Part shown: positions 22,422 to 37,400 of the stretch, piece after piece
Layout of the letters: each line of letters starts with the position of its first letter
How positions within the stretch are numbered: the first letter of the stretch is position 1
Source of the DNA: Cotesia glomerata
Lineage: Eukaryota; Arthropoda; Insecta; Hymenoptera; Braconidae
NCBI RefSeq assembly: GCF_020080835.1
Contig: NC_058162.1
Span: 22,202,144 to 22,266,143 of the forward strand
Length of the DNA: 64,000 nucleotides
Direction of reading: 5' to 3'
Translations under genes and position numbers: made by a program
The notes under the pieces: model-generated
The model's database searches: none
What the model saw: only the letters and a program-made list of their open reading frames with translations
What the model was told of the DNA's origin: nothing

Positions 22422-25400
22422 TCAGACGAGGGCAGCTGCTGTGTGATAAAGCTGCATGAGCGCTTGGACATGTACCGGCAAGCAAGAAAGTCGATCCTTG
22501 GTATTCGCATCTACGGCAAGCCAAGACAGAGCGTTGTATCCTTCCAGGACATATCTGTATAAAAAAAAAAAAAATAAAAAATTATAATTTATTATAAAAT
22601 AACTAATTCAAGTGCTGAAGAAGTGCTGAATTAAAACAAACCTTAACACATCGGTAGTATATTGCGAATCAAGAGGATGAGCCGTCAGAGCACTGTGCTG
22701 CTGAAGTATATCGTCGCTATTTTGCTGTATGGCCGGACTGTGGAGGTGAAGGGCGTTTTTCAAAAATGCTGGACATACACCTTCCAGATGAGGACACGTT
22801 GACCAGAACCACGATGGCATACGTCCGATTGGAGCTGTTGATACTAGGTACCCAAGAGCCAGTGGTTGTAAATGAAGATTTGTTACGTCTTCTGCTTGAT
22901 CAGCATTTGCGGTCTAAAATAAAATTTTTATTTTTAAAATATTCATGTTAAACTATCAGTTAAATTTTTATTTTTTTAATTCATATTATTTCATTAAAAA
23001 TATTATAAAATAAAAATTATAATAATAATAATGTATCATTCCCACAATTTTCCTGAAAAACAAGCACCCCCAGAATGATCGCTTCATTTTTTGTTACAAA
23101 AAAAAAATAATATTATTATTATTATTTTTATTTTATAATAATTTTAATGAAATAATATGAATTTTTTATAACTTTAAAATTTTTTCCGAGATTTGTTTAG
23201 ACATACCTTTGGTGTACTACTGCAAGGGAATGGACTACCAGGCCCGTCATGATTTCCCATACCAAAGGCACCTCCATCGCCGCCCAAAGGTGATTCTGGC
23301 CGATGCGGGCTATTGCAAGGGCTCTGTCCACCACCCGCACTTTGCTCAGGCCAGGCATTGAAAATATCCCCAAGATCTCCCATACCCTCCATCCCTTCAT
23401 TCATGTCGTCGTTAAGGGCCGAAAATAGCTCATCATCACCAAGTTCTGGTCCATTTATATGCTGCTCTTGGAATGCAGTCTGTGATGACTGTAATTAAAA
23501 AAATAATCATTTGAGTAACGTTGATGATTTTTTAAAAAATTTATTTGATTGAGACCTAAGAAAACCATTAAAAAAATTTTATTGTTTTAAATTAAACATA
23601 AAATTTCTTGGTTAAAATATAATACAAAAATTTTTCTACTTGATTCAAGACAATTAAATTAAAAAAAAATTTTTTTAGGTTTAAGATTTTCTATCTTGAA
23701 TAAAGTTAACTTTTGATTTTGCATCAAATTATTATAAAAACTCATTTATTATCAGTCATTCGTCTCTGGCAAACATTACCCCCTGATATTATTGGTGCTT
23801 CCAATATTAAGGTCTTTAAAACCAAATTGTTTGATTATTTAATGGAGCTAGAGACTCAAATTAAATTACTTATCATTATCCTCTGTGTTAATATTAACAT
23901 TGTTATCATTATTGAATTGTATATCTACAGTTATTATATCAATTCATCTACCTTAGTTAAATCATATTAAAATTAATATTAAGTATCTTTAGTGTTATCT
24001 TCTTTATACTAAAAATCTTATATTATTGTATTCACTATTGCAAAAATTATTTTGTAAACTTTGCCATTTGGCAACGGACTTGGTATTATTAAATAAATAA
24101 ATAAATAAATAAATTTTTTTTATTAATGCAAGGGTGAATTGAAATAAAACTTACTTGTGTGGTAGCTGAAGTAGGGAAAACAAGTATGTGAGTACAAGTA
24201 ACATCTTGAGGTGTGGATAGTTGACAATTAACAGATGCTTGACTAAATCTTGAATCCGGTGTAAACTGATCAGCCATTAATCGAAGTGTCGAATCGGGTT
24301 CAAGTGACACGAGACAAGCACTTAATACACAGGGTGCAGCAGACGGGTATAAAAGAGCGCACTGCTTGCAAAGTTCTTTTAATTGTTTTGAAGCTTTCAA
24401 TAGTGCTTTTCGAGATAGGAGCCAACCCCAACTTTTTAATTCACCGTGACCTATTCGGCCAACTCTACCTACAACTAGCCTCCATGGTTGCACCTGTAAA
24501 TAATTTAAATATTAATAATAACACAAGACATATATTATAATTTATGATCAAATTAAAAAAAAAAAAAAATACTTACGCCTTGCGACATGACACCGACTAT
24601 AAAGTCCATAAGTTTCTGAAGTCCAATCCGTCGAGCAGATACACGTTTTCTTCTTTTACGATTTGGCACATCAATATTGATAGCAGCAGTCTCAAAAATT
24701 TCCCCGCGGTCATCCGTCGCGACTGCGAGTAACCGCGATTGATCCTCACTCAGACAATAACTGAGGTACATAACAGCACACTCTTCTGGGCCAGCGATGC
24801 CGAAAGACTCAGGCGCCTCACTTTTAGATCGTAACGGCGCAAGTACGTACGCCGGCGTGTACAAGCGGTAAGGAGCTTTGTTAAGTTCCTGCATATCATT
24901 TGAAAATTTTTCAAACTATAAATTTCATGCGTAATATAATTCTACTATTCTTTAAATCTAAAGTCTTGATAGTGGTCCAAGTACTTACATTTTTATTTTT
25001 AAGGAATATGTCGGCTGCTGCTGCAGTACCAAAACCAGTGAGACTTTTTACTGTTGAATTGTGATTCAGCAGTCGTCGACCTTGCAAGAATACGTTCAAT
25101 GCCAATGAACGCATTTCGTCTTGGATTTTCCGTCGTTCACGTGCTCGTCCTAGTTCTATTATGCTTTCCAGAGATATCAACTGTAAATATTTAAGTTATA
25201 TGTCAGTGTTATAATTTTAAAATAATAAGTATTACTTAAATTTTTTTATATTGATTAAAAAAAAATTGTGACCTTAAGGGGTTATACGCACATAGAATTT
25301 AAATAAATTTAATTTTTGTAATCTACATACATTTAAATATATCCACAGAAAATTTAATGTCAATCGAATTAGTGTTTTTAAAGTTATATTCATATTTATA

Positions 25401-28400
25401 AATTTTAAACGCCTTTTTCTCTAAGTCAGTGAACAAGCTTTAACAAAAAAGGCTGATAAGATTAGTCTCTAATTTTTACAAAATTTTTTTAAGTAAATTT
25501 TTTAGTAATTCATCCAAGAATTAATAATTCCGATAAATATTTTAATAAACAATTTAAGGCTAAAAGAATCATTTTTTTTTTCAAGCCTTTATTTTGTTAA
25601 AAATAGATTTTTTCATAATTGCTTCAATTAATCACTAAATAATATCTTATATCAATGGAATATTTTTTAATTTTAGAATTTCGATTATTCAAACTGAAGA
25701 TATCGTGTTCACTGTAAGTAACCTTTAATAGAAAATCTCCCGAAAATTGTCTACAGGAGCTGGAAAAATAATTATTAAAAAAAGGAATTGTTTAAGTTCA
25801 GTCACAACTACTTAAGGTAAAAGACCCAGTTATTGACACTGGTCTAGTTATTGACACTTGCAATTTTATTTAAATTAAAAAAAAAAAACAAATCAACTCT
25901 AGAAAATTAATAAATATAATTTTTGAATTATAAATTTTAAGATAATTGATTTTTTGGGAACATTTTATTTTTTTAATTGGACTAAAATTGCTAGTGTCAA
26001 ACAACTAGGTCAGTGTCAATAACTGGGTCTTTTACCTTATATACATATATAAAACTACCAATATACATAAAAAAAATACTTATGAAAATTCGCACTTTTT
26101 TTTGTTTTTTTTTTTTTTTTTTTTTAACATTAAGCAAGTGGAATTTTTTTACTAAATTTTTTTCATAATAATTTAATTATTATAAAAATCTAAAAAATTA
26201 TAAGATGTCTGTTGATTTGATTATCATATTTTTACATAAATCTAACTTATTATTATTATTATTATTTTATAACTTTGTATATTTATTCGTATGTAATCAA
26301 TCGGTAATTGAAATTGCCATTTAGCCTGTGCCTTGGCATAAAATAAACAAAATCTAAATCAATTAAAATTTTATTCAGAAAAAATAATAAAAAAAAGTGT
26401 TTTTTTTTTTTCAGCTTTCTGTGCGTATAACCCTAAACAGTCATAATCCAGAACTACTAATTACTAAACCAGTTATATTATTAAAATAAAATATTTTACT
26501 TCAATGAAACCTACTTGAACATTAATATTAGATCTCAAATTTTCAGGCATAGCATTGATCGCAGCAGAATACGCCCTGAGAAGTGCAAGAATAGCCAAAC
26601 GCCGTCGATCAGAGTTCTCAGGTCCACCCACGGAAAACGGTTCAACAATATAAACAACAATAGAAGGAGGTTCAACTTCCTCTTCGTCGGGTCCAATGGT
26701 AGCCGTCGTCGACGTGGTAGAAGTAGTAGACCCCGTCGAGGACGAAGGTGCCGATGAGTTGGCCGCGTTCATCGCCCCAGCTGACATATTACTCGAAGTA
26801 CCAGGCTCCGTCTTGATATTTATCGCAGGGTTCATCGCCGACGTCGCATTTCCAGCGATTGAATTCGAAGGAGAGCTAGGTGGGATAGCCGGCGTGACGT
26901 TTCCCATAGTAGAATTAGCATTCGGGGTGGTATTAGATGACGGAGTTTCACTTGGCGCGGCTTCACTGTCTCCAACAGGTTCCGCTTTAACGGTAATAGC
27001 GGTTCCATCCGGAGTCGTTGGCATCGACTCACTCGGCGGAACAGACGGTGACTGTGACTGAGACTGCTGGTGGTGGTGGGAGTGCTGGGACTGCTGTTTG
27101 TTGTTAGAATCCGGGTCCAACAAACTCCGGTCTTGAATAACTTGAGTCAAATACGGCGCCAGTCGATTACTGCAGACCTGCGCGTAAAGCCTCAGCTGTT
27201 CACCCAACTGATTGTCGCCCAATAATTTGAACCAGTCGTCGATCAACGGCTGCTTGGACCACTTCTGACTGGAAGACTTGCTAACACGGATTATTCCATC
27301 GCGGCAAGCCTTCGTTATCGGCGTGTGCTTTCCTAGCTGGCAGATCTCATACGTCGTCGACAGCTCGCGAAAAAAGTACTTCACCTTATTGATCACAGGT
27401 TCACTATCCGGAGCCAAAACAACATACGCGACGTCACGTGGCCCCGCGTAAGGTTCCAGCAAGAGCTTTTCCCAGTAACTGAGTGCATATGGAGACAAAG
27501 ATAACCAGTCTCTGTCGTAACCAACAACTAAAGCTGGTATCGGCTGTGGCTCGCATCGATCTTCAGTTCCTCGACCCGCAAGTCGATGAAACTGACGCCA
27601 AGTCAACGGCCCAGTAACAGTATACGGCGCTTCCCACATTCTAGTCGTGCATTTTTTCTGAACAGCATCTTGAAGCAGTGGCTGGAGTGTCCGCATCATC
27701 CGAAGAATATCTCCGTTGCACTGAGGACCTCGGGCTTTTATAAAGGCCCACCGGTGAACGCCGACAGATTTTGCTGTTCTTTCTACAGCGTTATTTTCTA
27801 TCAATTTACCTTGCTCTAGTGCAATCAAAGACACTTCATTGCCGTCATTAAATTCCAGTGTGTTAAGACTCGGAACGAGATTTTGATGATTATTGTTACT
27901 GTTATTATTACTACTATTATTACTATTACTAGTGCTGTTATTATTATTACTATTATTATTGTTGTTATTACTACTATTATTGTTATTGTTACTGTTATTG
28001 TTGTTGTTATTATTATTACTATTATTATTATTACTACTGCTATTACCACTACTGTTATTATAATTATAACTTTTATTGGCTGCGTAAATCTTGGCAGCGC
28101 GGTACAAACTACTAGCCGAACTTTGAATGATTGCACATTGTTCGCGAACAAGTTCTAAAACACTTGGAGTGATAACATCAATTTCTTCCGAGCCGGGTTT
28201 GCTTTCACCACCAGAAACAACAGCAAGCAATGAGTTTTTTTTCTTCTCTGAAGGATCTTCGGCGATTCCCGCAATTTCAAGCTCGTCTTCGTAGAATAAT
28301 CCTGCTTGGGTCGCCAGCCGACGATACACCACTGCACTAAAACCACAATTGCACCTTAACTGTTCCTCATCTTGAAATAGCGCACTACTGTTTGCCCAAG

Positions 28401-31400
28401 CACCAGCGAGATAAACCGCGTCAGCGCCTTTGATATTCCCAACAACTTTTTGCCCGTAATTACAAACGCAAAGACTGCAGCTGTCAAAATTGTGATCGCG
28501 AAATATATTCAGTACAGTGTCACCAAGAAGGATGTTTACTACAAGAGAATTAGACTCTGGTGCGCGAATTGGACCCGGTGTGTCAGCATCGATGCTATTT
28601 ATATTTTTATTTAGGTACGACGAAGTTGAAGTTGCAGGACTTGGCTGGTCGTAAGGCGGCGGTGGAGGTCTTCCAGCTGCTGTACGATAATGGTTGGTGA
28701 CGTTGTTGGGGTTTGGACTCGAAGGACACGCTTGGTGAGCTATTGCCAGTTGCTGATGCTGCTGCGGTGGTGGTAAAGAAGGTTGTGACGGTGGTTGAGG
28801 CGGTTGAAGTGTTTGTGGTTGATCCTGATTCTGCGATTGCTCCTGCTGATCCTGAGTATTGTCTGCAGACTTTGACGAGGATGCTGAGTGAGGTGAATTC
28901 TTGTCGGAGCTGTTGTTACTGTTTGAGTTGTTTGTTGAATTGCACTGCCAAGAAGGTCTGTAAACGCAGTGCGAAGGCAGTGTAATCGGAGGCAGAAATT
29001 GGCTGGGTAAGTTCGTCAACGGAGCGTATTTCGATGAACCGACGAGCTTGAAAACCGTAGGCGGTTTGAAAACATACGACCAGTCTGTGATTGGTTCTTC
29101 AGGAGGCGATCCCATGTTTGGATAGATGTCGGGAGCGTGGCGATGCGACCGCTGAGATGCTGATAGTTCTGTTTGGTCAATCGCCGCATCGTTCATCTGA
29201 CAGGGAGAGGGCACTGGGTGTTCTAGGGAAGGTGGAGTTGGAAACATTTTCACCACCTCTTCAGGACGTAGAACTCCTACTCCGCGGTTGCTTTGCTTGG
29301 TTATGTCCAGACGAGTTTCTTCGTGCATTCCTCCGGATTTGTTAGATCCCGGTGGAGTTTGGACTTGGAGCTGGTTAAGGTTTGTCTCGTCACTCGAGGT
29401 ATCCGGATCCGAGTTGTCGAATATCTGGTCGAGGTCTTTGTAAGACACTTGGAGTCCTTCGCTGGTAAAGAGAGACCCTGAGTTTGGCGGCTCGTCTCGT
29501 GGGCGTCTCAGACCGTCAGCTCCAACCACGCCGTGATCACCGCTGCCGTTATCGTCGTCTCCGGCGACGTCAAACTCGTAGGGGTCGTTTCTATTTCTTT
29601 CACCTTCTTCTCTTAGGCGTTCGGTGTCTTCGCCTTCTCTGTCCCCGTTTCGTCTTTCTCCACTTCCTGTACAGTCACCCTGAAAAAAGTAAGATGTTTT
29701 TAATCCACTGTTATTGATTAGTGACTAAGTAACCGTAAATTTATACTTTTTTAATTCATGATTTAGTTTAGTAAGGTAAAGTACTCAGTACTTGAACACT
29801 AAAAATGGGACCAGTACTTTAACTTTTCGAATTGTTGTAATACAAAACCAGTATATTTATTATGAGTAATATGCGCATGTTATAATTATTCAATGATACA
29901 GTAATTGATTTCTGTAAGTTTTTTCAATTATAAATCAAAACAATTATATTTTTGATAACTTAAAAATTGACATGTCGAGAATAGCTAATAGATGCTATTT
30001 TTTTATGAAAAAAGTACTAAACCGTAAACCGAACAATCAGTAAAAAAAACGGTATATCATTTTAAGGGGGATGGCTACTGTGAAATTAAAAAAAAAAAAA
30101 TTTTTTTTTTATTTTATTAAATTCAAGTTTATAGATTCAAAAATATGTATCTAGAGTTTGGTATCAAAATTCCGAATATTTTCCGAGTTATAGTCATTTC
30201 TGTGACAGTGCGTCAAATGACTTTACACGCGCGGCACTCCGACGAAAACGCGTTTTTCTCGAAACTACTTTTTTTGAACTGATGAGAACTGTTATTTGCA
30301 TAAATATGAACCGATTTGCAACTTTTTTTTCCCCCGTATTCGTCTATTCAGTAGCTATAGTTGCACGTAGGGGATTTTGGAAATTTTGATTTTTAAGATT
30401 TTTAAGGCTGTTTGAATCCAAAAAAATGAGGGAAAAAAACGAAAAAATTTTTAATATGTCGCCATTTTTTTTTCAATCCAAATTTTCAAAATCTCCTACG
30501 TGCAATGATAACCACATGCATGCATATTATAACGCTCTTTCGTTTTTTTGTTTTAGATAATCCGTTTTTTAGTTAGAGATCGTATCATGGAGGGGGAAAT
30601 TTTTTTGGTGCTCCACAAAAATGCTAATAACTTTGTAACAACATGATATTTTTTGATAAAAATTTAGGAGAATAATCTTTAATGTATACTTTACAAAACA
30701 AAAAAACCCGATCCCCAAATTCCTTTATTATCTCAGTCAAAAAAATTCCCGAAAATCACCTATTTTTTCGACCGTCACAGTGGCCATCCCCCTTAAGTAA
30801 AAAAAATTGTACCACCCAATGAAATAGTCATTTCTAAATAATACATATTTTTTGCAAAGACATAAACTATAGTTTTTATATTAAATTTTAGCGTCTAACT
30901 ACATCTCCAAATTTTCAAAGCGGTACCCAGAACTTGAACAAGCTGGGGCCGTATAATTTTAACAGTACTCTAACCTATAATAGATTTATAGAATAGTGAT
31001 CAGCATTGTGATTTGTATCAATTACTGCAAATTAAATAAGTTTTATAGTTAAAAATTAGTGTAATTAAAAATGATTGAACGTTTTTAATTGAATTTTTTT
31101 GATTTATAATTGAACATTTGCTTTGTCGTTCATAAAAAATGTAATGAAAAAATTAAATAGAAATATTTATCATTTTTAAATGAACATATCAAATATTCAT
31201 AGTTTTATTTTTAATATTATTCAATAATATGTTATAATTCCTTAGATATTTCAATAAAACGTTGAAAATTTTTGCGGTGCCTATTGCCAGATATTTTATT
31301 AGTTCAACTACTGCTCCCAGTGTGTTCAACTACTGCGGCTTGTCAGAATTGGTTGTTCAACTACTACTCCTTGCATAGTCTATCTTAAAAACGTTGTCAA

Positions 31401-34400
31401 AATATAAATATTTAATTATCTTTGTTATTTTGTGCTTCAATCAATTCAAAATTGTTTATATTTTCATGAACATCACTAATTTGAACGAATAATTATACCT
31501 TTCTACATTAAAAGTAGGGTCAAATACGTTTTACTTTGAAACCTGTTTAACTATTAGGTGCTTTACCTTATCAATTATTTAAAATTTACAGATTATTGTA
31601 GAAAAATAATTCTTATAAAAATAAATATTTACGGTTATTTTTATCATTAAAAAAAAAAATTATTCTCAATACTAACCATCATGACACCAGGTTCTTGTTT
31701 GATTTCAAATTTAGTAATTTGTGGGTGATTTATCGGTGAATTAGTAATCGCATACAAATTACTAGCACGTTGATGAAGAGAAGTAACTGGAGAAGATGGT
31801 TTAAATCTCTTAACCGGATGATTAAGCCAAGCCTCTTGAGTAGAATAGTCATATAGCCAAGAAAGTGGAGGTTCATCCTCCAAAAGCGCACCTTCATACT
31901 CTCTCGAGGAAAGAATCGGTCGCTTCAATGTATTCTCAGTTATCATATTTACAACTTGACTATTATTGGTATTATTATTGCTGATGGAATTGCTACTGTT
32001 AACAGTGTTGCTACTGGTATTACTGTTGTTGGAACTTGAGTTGTTATTGCTACTGCTGCTATTATTGTTATTATTATTATTATTATTATTACTGTTATTG
32101 TTATTATTGTTGTTGCTATTACTACTATTACAGCAGGCAGAGGCTTTAGATCCGTGCAACAATGACGGAGCCGCATTAGGGTGACTCGGAGGGGGCTGAG
32201 GGCTCAACGTCGGCATCGTCGGGTCCACCGACGGCGGCACCGATGCTGGTTCTGAATGAGGTGTTGGAAGTGGTGACGGTGCTGGCGAGCTTGGTGAACC
32301 AACAGATGGTACTGGAGGACAGTCACCACCGGTGGGAGGGCCTCGAGAATAAGAAGGTGGTCCATCGGGTGGTGTATTCGGTGCGTCATTGTTTCTAGTT
32401 GAAATCGACCTAGATGTTAAAAATTTTTATTAATTTAATAATCCTTCATTTATAATTAGCAAATATTATTTAAAAAACCAAATGAATATGACTGATTAAG
32501 CAATGATAATTAATTTTATTAGAATGATAATGTACACAAAAAGAACAAGATGACACTGGATATCATCTCAGATTATACTGAGTGAAAAAAAATTTCCAAT
32601 AGTAGCTAGTATAATCCAGATTACAATGAGTATAATTCAGATTATAATGGGTATAATCCAGATATCACGCAGTATAATCTGGATTTTTTTTAAATACCAT
32701 CTAAAATTTTTTTTCACCACAGATATCACTGAGTATAATCTGGGATGATATCCAGTGTCATCTTGTTCTTTCTGTGTACCATTGTTTAAAATTTTTATTT
32801 CGCTTATGAAAAAATAAATTTTTAAAAAATTTTATCCGGTAAAAAAAATGAAAATATTTGTTATAAAATTTTTATTATATAAATTTTTATAAAAATTATT
32901 TTTTCTGTAAGTTATCAATAAGAAGCCTTAAAAAAACTAAAACGACATTGACACTACCACCTGAAAAATTACAACAAATTATTATCATGCTTAAATGAAT
33001 AATTTAAATAGACTAATTAACGAACTAAAGTCATGCAATAACAACATGCAAATTATTAAATATATATTTATAATTTTAAAAATGACACTGGCATTTAAAT
33101 GTTAAAGATTATTGAGGATTATTTTGTTTAGTATTAAAAATAGTCGATTAAAATGTGGATTAATATATGTAATGATCCAATGATGATTAATCGTAATTAT
33201 GTTATTGCGCGTGAATTACAATAAATGAATAAAATGTGATTACGACGTTTATTGATTATTTAAAAAAAAAAAGCTATAAAATTTCGGGGCAAAATACCCA
33301 CCTGGGGGCATTAGCAAGAACAGAGGGGGAAGAAGCATCCCACGGAATGGTAGAGCGTCGATGGAAAGGTACGACAGCCCTTCGTCCACCTTTATCAACT
33401 CTCTCCCTCTGATTTTGAGAGGAAGCCAGATTCTTCCAACCCCCGGGGGTTATGCACCTGTAACCGATGCGTTTTCAACCTCTCGTTTTCTATCTTTTTT
33501 ATTTTTTTGTTTACTTATCTCAAGTAAAATTGAATTGTTTTTTATTTTTATACATATATATTTATCATCGAGACATGGATTTACATGCAATACTGTGACG
33601 TGAAATAGATTTTTTAAAATTGGTTTCTAATAAAAAAAGTTACATGCAAAAAAAAAAAATAAACGTCACACAGCTGCTACTATTTTTAAAAACCATTTTT
33701 CGATGCAAATTTATATCTATTTGTAATATTTTTATCAAGCATATAATAATTCTATATATTGGCATACATATTCTTCTTCAAAGACGTTCATACATTATAC
33801 TTTATATTAAATCTTAATTTTAATTATTAAAAATAAATTACATCAACAGTTTGTTTTTTATCGACTCTAGTGTAACATATGAACGTACTTAAATAAAATA
33901 AATATATATAATTACTAAAAAGACACTATCGCACATTTACAATCATGCGTTTTAATAATTACAAGTGCAAAATTGAAAAAAAATTATAGAGATAAAAAAT
34001 ATTTGCTGAACTATCTAATGCTTTGAAATTAAGCACGTTCCAAGAAAAAACTGTTTTCTTAAAATTTTTTTGAAATTTTGAAGACTTATACTCATAAGTA
34101 TTTCTGCGACTTTTTTCATAAAAAAAGTTCAATTTCGTAAGTTTTTTTTTTCTAAACGATTTTTCCGTATTTTTTCGACGTGTGTCCTCAACGGGTTAAA
34201 AAATTAAGAATCATTAATTGAAGATAAGATAAAATAACCAGTTACTGACACTAACCTAGTTGTTTGACACTTGCAATTTTATTCAAATTAAAAAAATAAA
34301 ATGTTTTCAAAAAATCAATTATCTAAAAATTTATAATTCACAAATTGTATTTATGAATTTATTGGAGTTGGCTTTTTTTTTAATTGAAATAAAATTGCAA

Positions 34401-37400
34401 GTGTCAATAACTAGACCAGTGTCTATAACTGGGTCTTTTACCTTATAACAAGTATTTTTTATCAAAAATAACATTAACGAGCGGTATTCATTTAAAAAAA
34501 AAAAATGTTTGAAGTTAGTGACTCTCGATATTTTACATGAATGGAAGTAAGTGAGCGATAGTCTGTAAAGAGAGGCAGCACTAGTGCGTGAGAAAGAAAC
34601 CAATAGCGATAACCTATTGGTGTATTTTTGTCTAGGAACGTCCTTAAGTATGATTGTAATTTATTCCCATAACAAATAGGGAAAAAAAAATAAATAAACA
34701 TTAAATTAGCATTAACATTAAAAGTCAATTGGTAGCTCAACAGTGCGACTTACTTAGAACACATGCAGGAAGACTTTTGAGTTGGATCAATAAACGTCCA
34801 GGTACCAAGCTCTACGGAAGATTCATTTGTTTTGGAAGTGGATAACGACGATGATCCAAGAATACATTCAGCCCAAACGCGCTCGGGCATTTCGGTTGAT
34901 GGTTTGCTTTCGCCTTGAATGTAATTCAAATAGTCATAATTAGCTGCCGCGGGACTGTAAGGAGGTGAGGGTGGCAATTCAATAGGCACGTCGTCCATGT
35001 CAGTGACGAGAACGTAGCACGATGGATATCGCATCCTGACGCCACCGACAAGCACCTCTACAAGAGGTGGAAGACCAGGTTCAATATTGTTGTTGTTTAT
35101 CGGATAAAAGTGTTTCCACTCATCGAGAAATTGTGAGTCAATGCGACTCGACTGTCCTGTCAGCGTTCCGGCTAGACCATACGGCGCAAGAATCACTGAA
35201 AAGTAAATAAAATAAATCAGTAAGCGTTATTTATTTATTAAAGAGGTCAATTACCTTTAGCATCGGTCTGAGATGCCTGAGTACGCTGAAGGCAAGCTCT
35301 AGTGAGGTACCGCACCGCGGGGTGCTGCCTGACATCGACACTTGCACAAACAGTACTGTCACCATGTACAAAAAATGCAAACGAGAATGACAAATGACTG
35401 CTGCAACAAAGTTTTATTTTTTTTTTTAATTATTGTGTAATGTCTAATCAAATATTTTTAAGTATTACTTATTCTTGTATTGATTTTTGTAACATTCAGT
35501 GATAAATAATCTTACCTGTTGCAATGATGCTTCTCGAAACCGTCATAAGGCTGAACGAACCATTTTCCAAGGCGAACAAAGTCACGAGACAGTAAACAAC
35601 GTTCAATGAGATTATGGAGAGCCTTGAAGAGTAATGAACGGCATTCATACGAGAGGCCGCTTTCCCAAGAGCCTTGCTCACTCTCTATTTATTGTTAAAA
35701 TAATTAAATCAATAAAATAAGCAATTTTTTATTTTATTTTTAATTATTATTTTCAAACGATACAAGTCATCGTCCGAATGGACAAAACACACGTGGTACG
35801 TCGTTTTATCAAGTTCGGTCGATAACATATTCACATTCAGACCAATCAAATGAGCCATTTCACATGTAGAGTAAGAATGAACTAGATATACAAATTTATT
35901 TTACTGACATTAGAAGACACTTTTTTTTTTTTTAATTTTATTTAAAAAATTAATTATTTACAGATCATTTTATTTATTTATTTATTATTTAAACGCCAAT
36001 CGGCTTTGTACATATTGGTAATACAAAAAAAATTTTTTCAATAAATAAATAAATCATTTTAAAAAATTGCATTTAGAATTTTTTACTATTTTTTCATGTG
36101 AATTTTTTTTTGTCATTAAAAATTATCTTTCAATTTCAGTATAAAAAAAAAATTTTAATTATTTACAAGTGGAATCAAACTTATTTTTGGCCATATTTAG
36201 GTGAAAAATTAACATTTTTTAATTTTTTTTATTCTGCTTGTTTTTACAGCGGATTTATGATAACAAATGGCGTGAAAAAAAAATAAAGATTTCGATAGCT
36301 TTTTTGCCTTCAAAAGTTGGAAAAAATTTTGGCTTTCATGTTTTTGGATAAAATTTCTATTTTATCTTTTTTTGATATATTTTTTTAATGAAAATTAAAA
36401 TGGTAAACTCCACTTGTAAATAATTACCAAAAAAATTTACGTCTATTTAAAAAAAAAAATAAAAATTTTTAATTTTCTTAATACTTGTGAAACATCCCAC
36501 AACTGATAATAATAATTATGATAATAATATTGAAGTAAATACTTACGGCTGCCGATGAGCTCCGGTGAAACAAGACCGGACAAATCGGGTTCCTCTCCAT
36601 ACCAAAATATCCAGAGCTCTTTAGCAGCGGACAGCGACAGAGGTGGTGGAGCAGGCGAAGGTGCTATACCCATGTCAAATATTGCGCCTGTACCGGTAGC
36701 AGCCGGCGTGGCCGCCACCCGTCGCCACACACAAAGTATGTCGTTCGCTAGACACCGCGAAAAGCTCGACAATACTGGATCTTCAAGGGGGGTACCCACG
36801 GATCCACCGGCCATCTCTCCCCACACGAATTTCCGCCATTTTATCCCGCATAGATCCGTCTGGAAGTTTAAAAATATATTAATTTTAAAAATATATTAAT
36901 TATTAATTACATTACGAAAGGTCATGGTCAAAGTAAAAATAAAATTATTAATGTGATAATATAAAAATGCAGGATCCGAAATAAAATAATGGCACCTGTT
37001 ACACAGCTTTCCTCGATTAGCTTTTTATACTTGAAATAATTATAAACTCTCGGCTGGTGCTCTTACTCGAGCTCATTGAAAGCTCTTATAGCTTGGAGTA
37101 TGGTAGTTTATGACAACAGTCAGTACTTATCTCACTGAGAGTTTCACGTGGGCTTGCGTTAGTATTGTATTGGAAGCCACTAAGACTCCTTACTTGTGTT
37201 TGTTAATTTGATGCGCATTGTGTCATCAGTCATCAGTCTTGTGACCTCAACAACTTTTAACAAAGTAGCTTGGAATATTTTTAAATGGTTTACCTCATTT
37301 TATTTTTAATAAAAAATATTCACTCGAATAAAGAGCACGAGGGGAAGAGACGTCGAGTTACACTGTATGATGGTTTGTCAAGCTTCACGTTGATCAATAC

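Noticed and set aside
23174..23404. Separate small minus-strand genes at 23.2-24.9 kb
   Set aside because: They are exons 10-12 of MED13, shown by phase and by conserved C-terminal Mediator sequence.
27825..28158. Ile/Val/Thr-repeat frames on both strands
   Set aside because: Shadows of the Asn tract in MED13 exon 8.
31966..32184. Leucine-repeat open frame
   Set aside because: It is the complement of the Asn-coding tract of MED13 exon 7.
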